From: Stemphylium vesicarium
Lineage: Eukaryota > Ascomycota > Dothideomycetes > Pleosporales > Pleosporaceae
Assembly (NCBI GenBank): GCA_004380135.1
Contig: QXCR01000320.1
Span: 1 to 17,254, forward strand
Length of the DNA: 17,254 nucleotides
Reading direction: 5' to 3'
The translations under genes and the position numbers were made by a program. The notes beneath the pieces were generated by a model. It was not told the origin of the DNA and made no database searches. It was given only the letters and a program-made list of their open reading frames with translations. This document shows, piece by piece, positions 16,647 to 17,254 of this stretch; position 1 is the stretch's first letter; each line of letters starts with the position of its first letter.

Positions 16647-17254
16647 ATGGCGGACGAAACGGCTAGCAGCAATGGAGGCTGTACGCTTACACGAGAGGAG
16701 TTGCTAGGAACTACAAACCTTAAGGCAAGAGAGTGGCGTCATATTGACCCAGAGATCTGGGATGATGAGATCGAAGCACCAGACGACGAGGTAGACGCAA
16801 CTGCGGCAACGACGTACATCGCGCGTGCGATCGCAGACTACACAGACCGGCCTACAGCAGACGCAGAGCTCTTTGGTGAGTTCTGTCAGGACTTCGAAGG
16901 CTGGACTCAAGCAATGTTCGAGCGTGCGCATGCGACGTACACTAAGGAACTAAAGCGGATCCTCCGGTTTAAAGGCGTGTACACTGGCCGTGTTAATATG
17001 CCACCAAGCGAAGCCGTAGCTAAATTGCTGCGCAAGGAGGAGTGTCCAAAGTGGCCAGATGAGCAATTCCAATCTACTGCCTTCGACAAGCGGTCAGCGG
17101 CGCATATGCTACAAGAGCGGATGCTACTAGGACAACACACTGCGGGATCCGTACGACCAACGAGAGTAAGGGCGGCAACTCGAGCCCAGAGCCACACCTC
17201 TGTAAGAGCAAGAGACCAAGACGGAGAGAATCAAGAGCAAGAACAACAACTGGC
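16647..17254 (+). CDS. Gag-like protein, N-terminal part, runs off the window
   Basis: An open frame of 202 codons from ATG 16647 (MADETASSNGG) continues past the right edge without a stop. A short acidic N-terminus is followed by a helical core: ADAELFGEFCQDFEGWTQAM, then FERAHATYTKELKRILRFKG and VNMPPSEAVAKLLRKEE with CPKWPDEQF. The end is Gln/Arg/Glu-rich and low in complexity. It resembles capsid (gag) proteins of fungal LTR retrotransposons, probably Ty3/gypsy type, but no diagnostic zinc knuckle or pol domain is inside the window. The clean frame and lack of TA enrichment suggest a younger insertion than the hAT element next to it. It could also be the first ORF of another element class. 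Confidence 0.6.
   Translation, partial: MADETASSNGGCTLTREELLGTTNLKAREWRHIDPEIWDDEIEAPDDEVDATAATTYIARAIADYTDRPTADAELFGEFCQDFEGWTQAMFERAHATYTKELKRILRFKGVYTGRVNMPPSEAVAKLLRKEECPKWPDEQFQSTAFDKRSAAHMLQERMLLGQHTAGSVRPTRVRAATRAQSHTSVRARDQDGENQEQEQQL

Noticed and set aside
1..17254. CRISPR arrays, tRNA or rRNA genes
   Set aside because: No regularly spaced repeats with unique spacers and no cloverleaf or rRNA-like stretch were seen; the only tRNA-related sequence is the primer-binding site at 3074.

Overview
This window looks like transposon-rich (accessory or heterochromatic) DNA of a filamentous ascomycete, Pezizomycotina. I infer this from very short spliceosomal introns (45-60 nt, with CTAAC-like branch sites), C-ending codons in the cleaner reading frames, Ty1/copia and hAT elements, and transition mutations that almost always create TpA, the signature of repeat-induced point mutation (RIP). 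The species cannot be told from the sequence.

Layout. 1-2577: the 3' part of one Ty1/copia retrotransposon (Copia-A): integrase C-terminus, reverse transcriptase, RNase H, then its 3' LTR. 2578-2894: a fragment of an unrecognised minus-strand gene caught between two retroelements. 2900-8399: a complete second copia element (Copia-B, 5500 bp) with two 174-bp LTRs, a perfect 5-bp target duplication (ACTAA), a primer-binding site that fits the 5' half of initiator tRNA-Met, a polypurine tract, and a one-frame gag-pol that is decayed in its left part and nearly clean in its right part. 8405-9601: unique sequence with coding-like minus-strand stretches of unknown identity. 9619-10433: the 3' part of a hAT transposon on the minus strand, with repeat-rich terminal sequence.

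10716-16083 is the most interesting part. It starts with a hAT-like terminus. It then holds a minus-strand histone H3 variant gene (three exons, intact after splicing), a divergently oriented plus-strand gene with a strongly acidic C-terminus (four readable exons, seven in-frame stops), and a multi-exon hAT transposase that RIP-like mutation has riddled with stops. My working hypothesis is a hAT element that carries or captured an H3 variant and a partner gene. No matching right terminus is visible, perhaps because another retroelement sits directly after the transposase stop.

16084-17254: a candidate LTR, a leader containing a 56-bp imperfect direct repeat, and the start of a gag-like gene that runs off the window.

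The retroelement genes work as cis-acting units (gag for the particle; protease, integrase, RT and RNase H for processing, integration and cDNA synthesis). Only the H3 variant and the edge gag frame appear uninterrupted. No tRNA, rRNA or CRISPR structures were seen.
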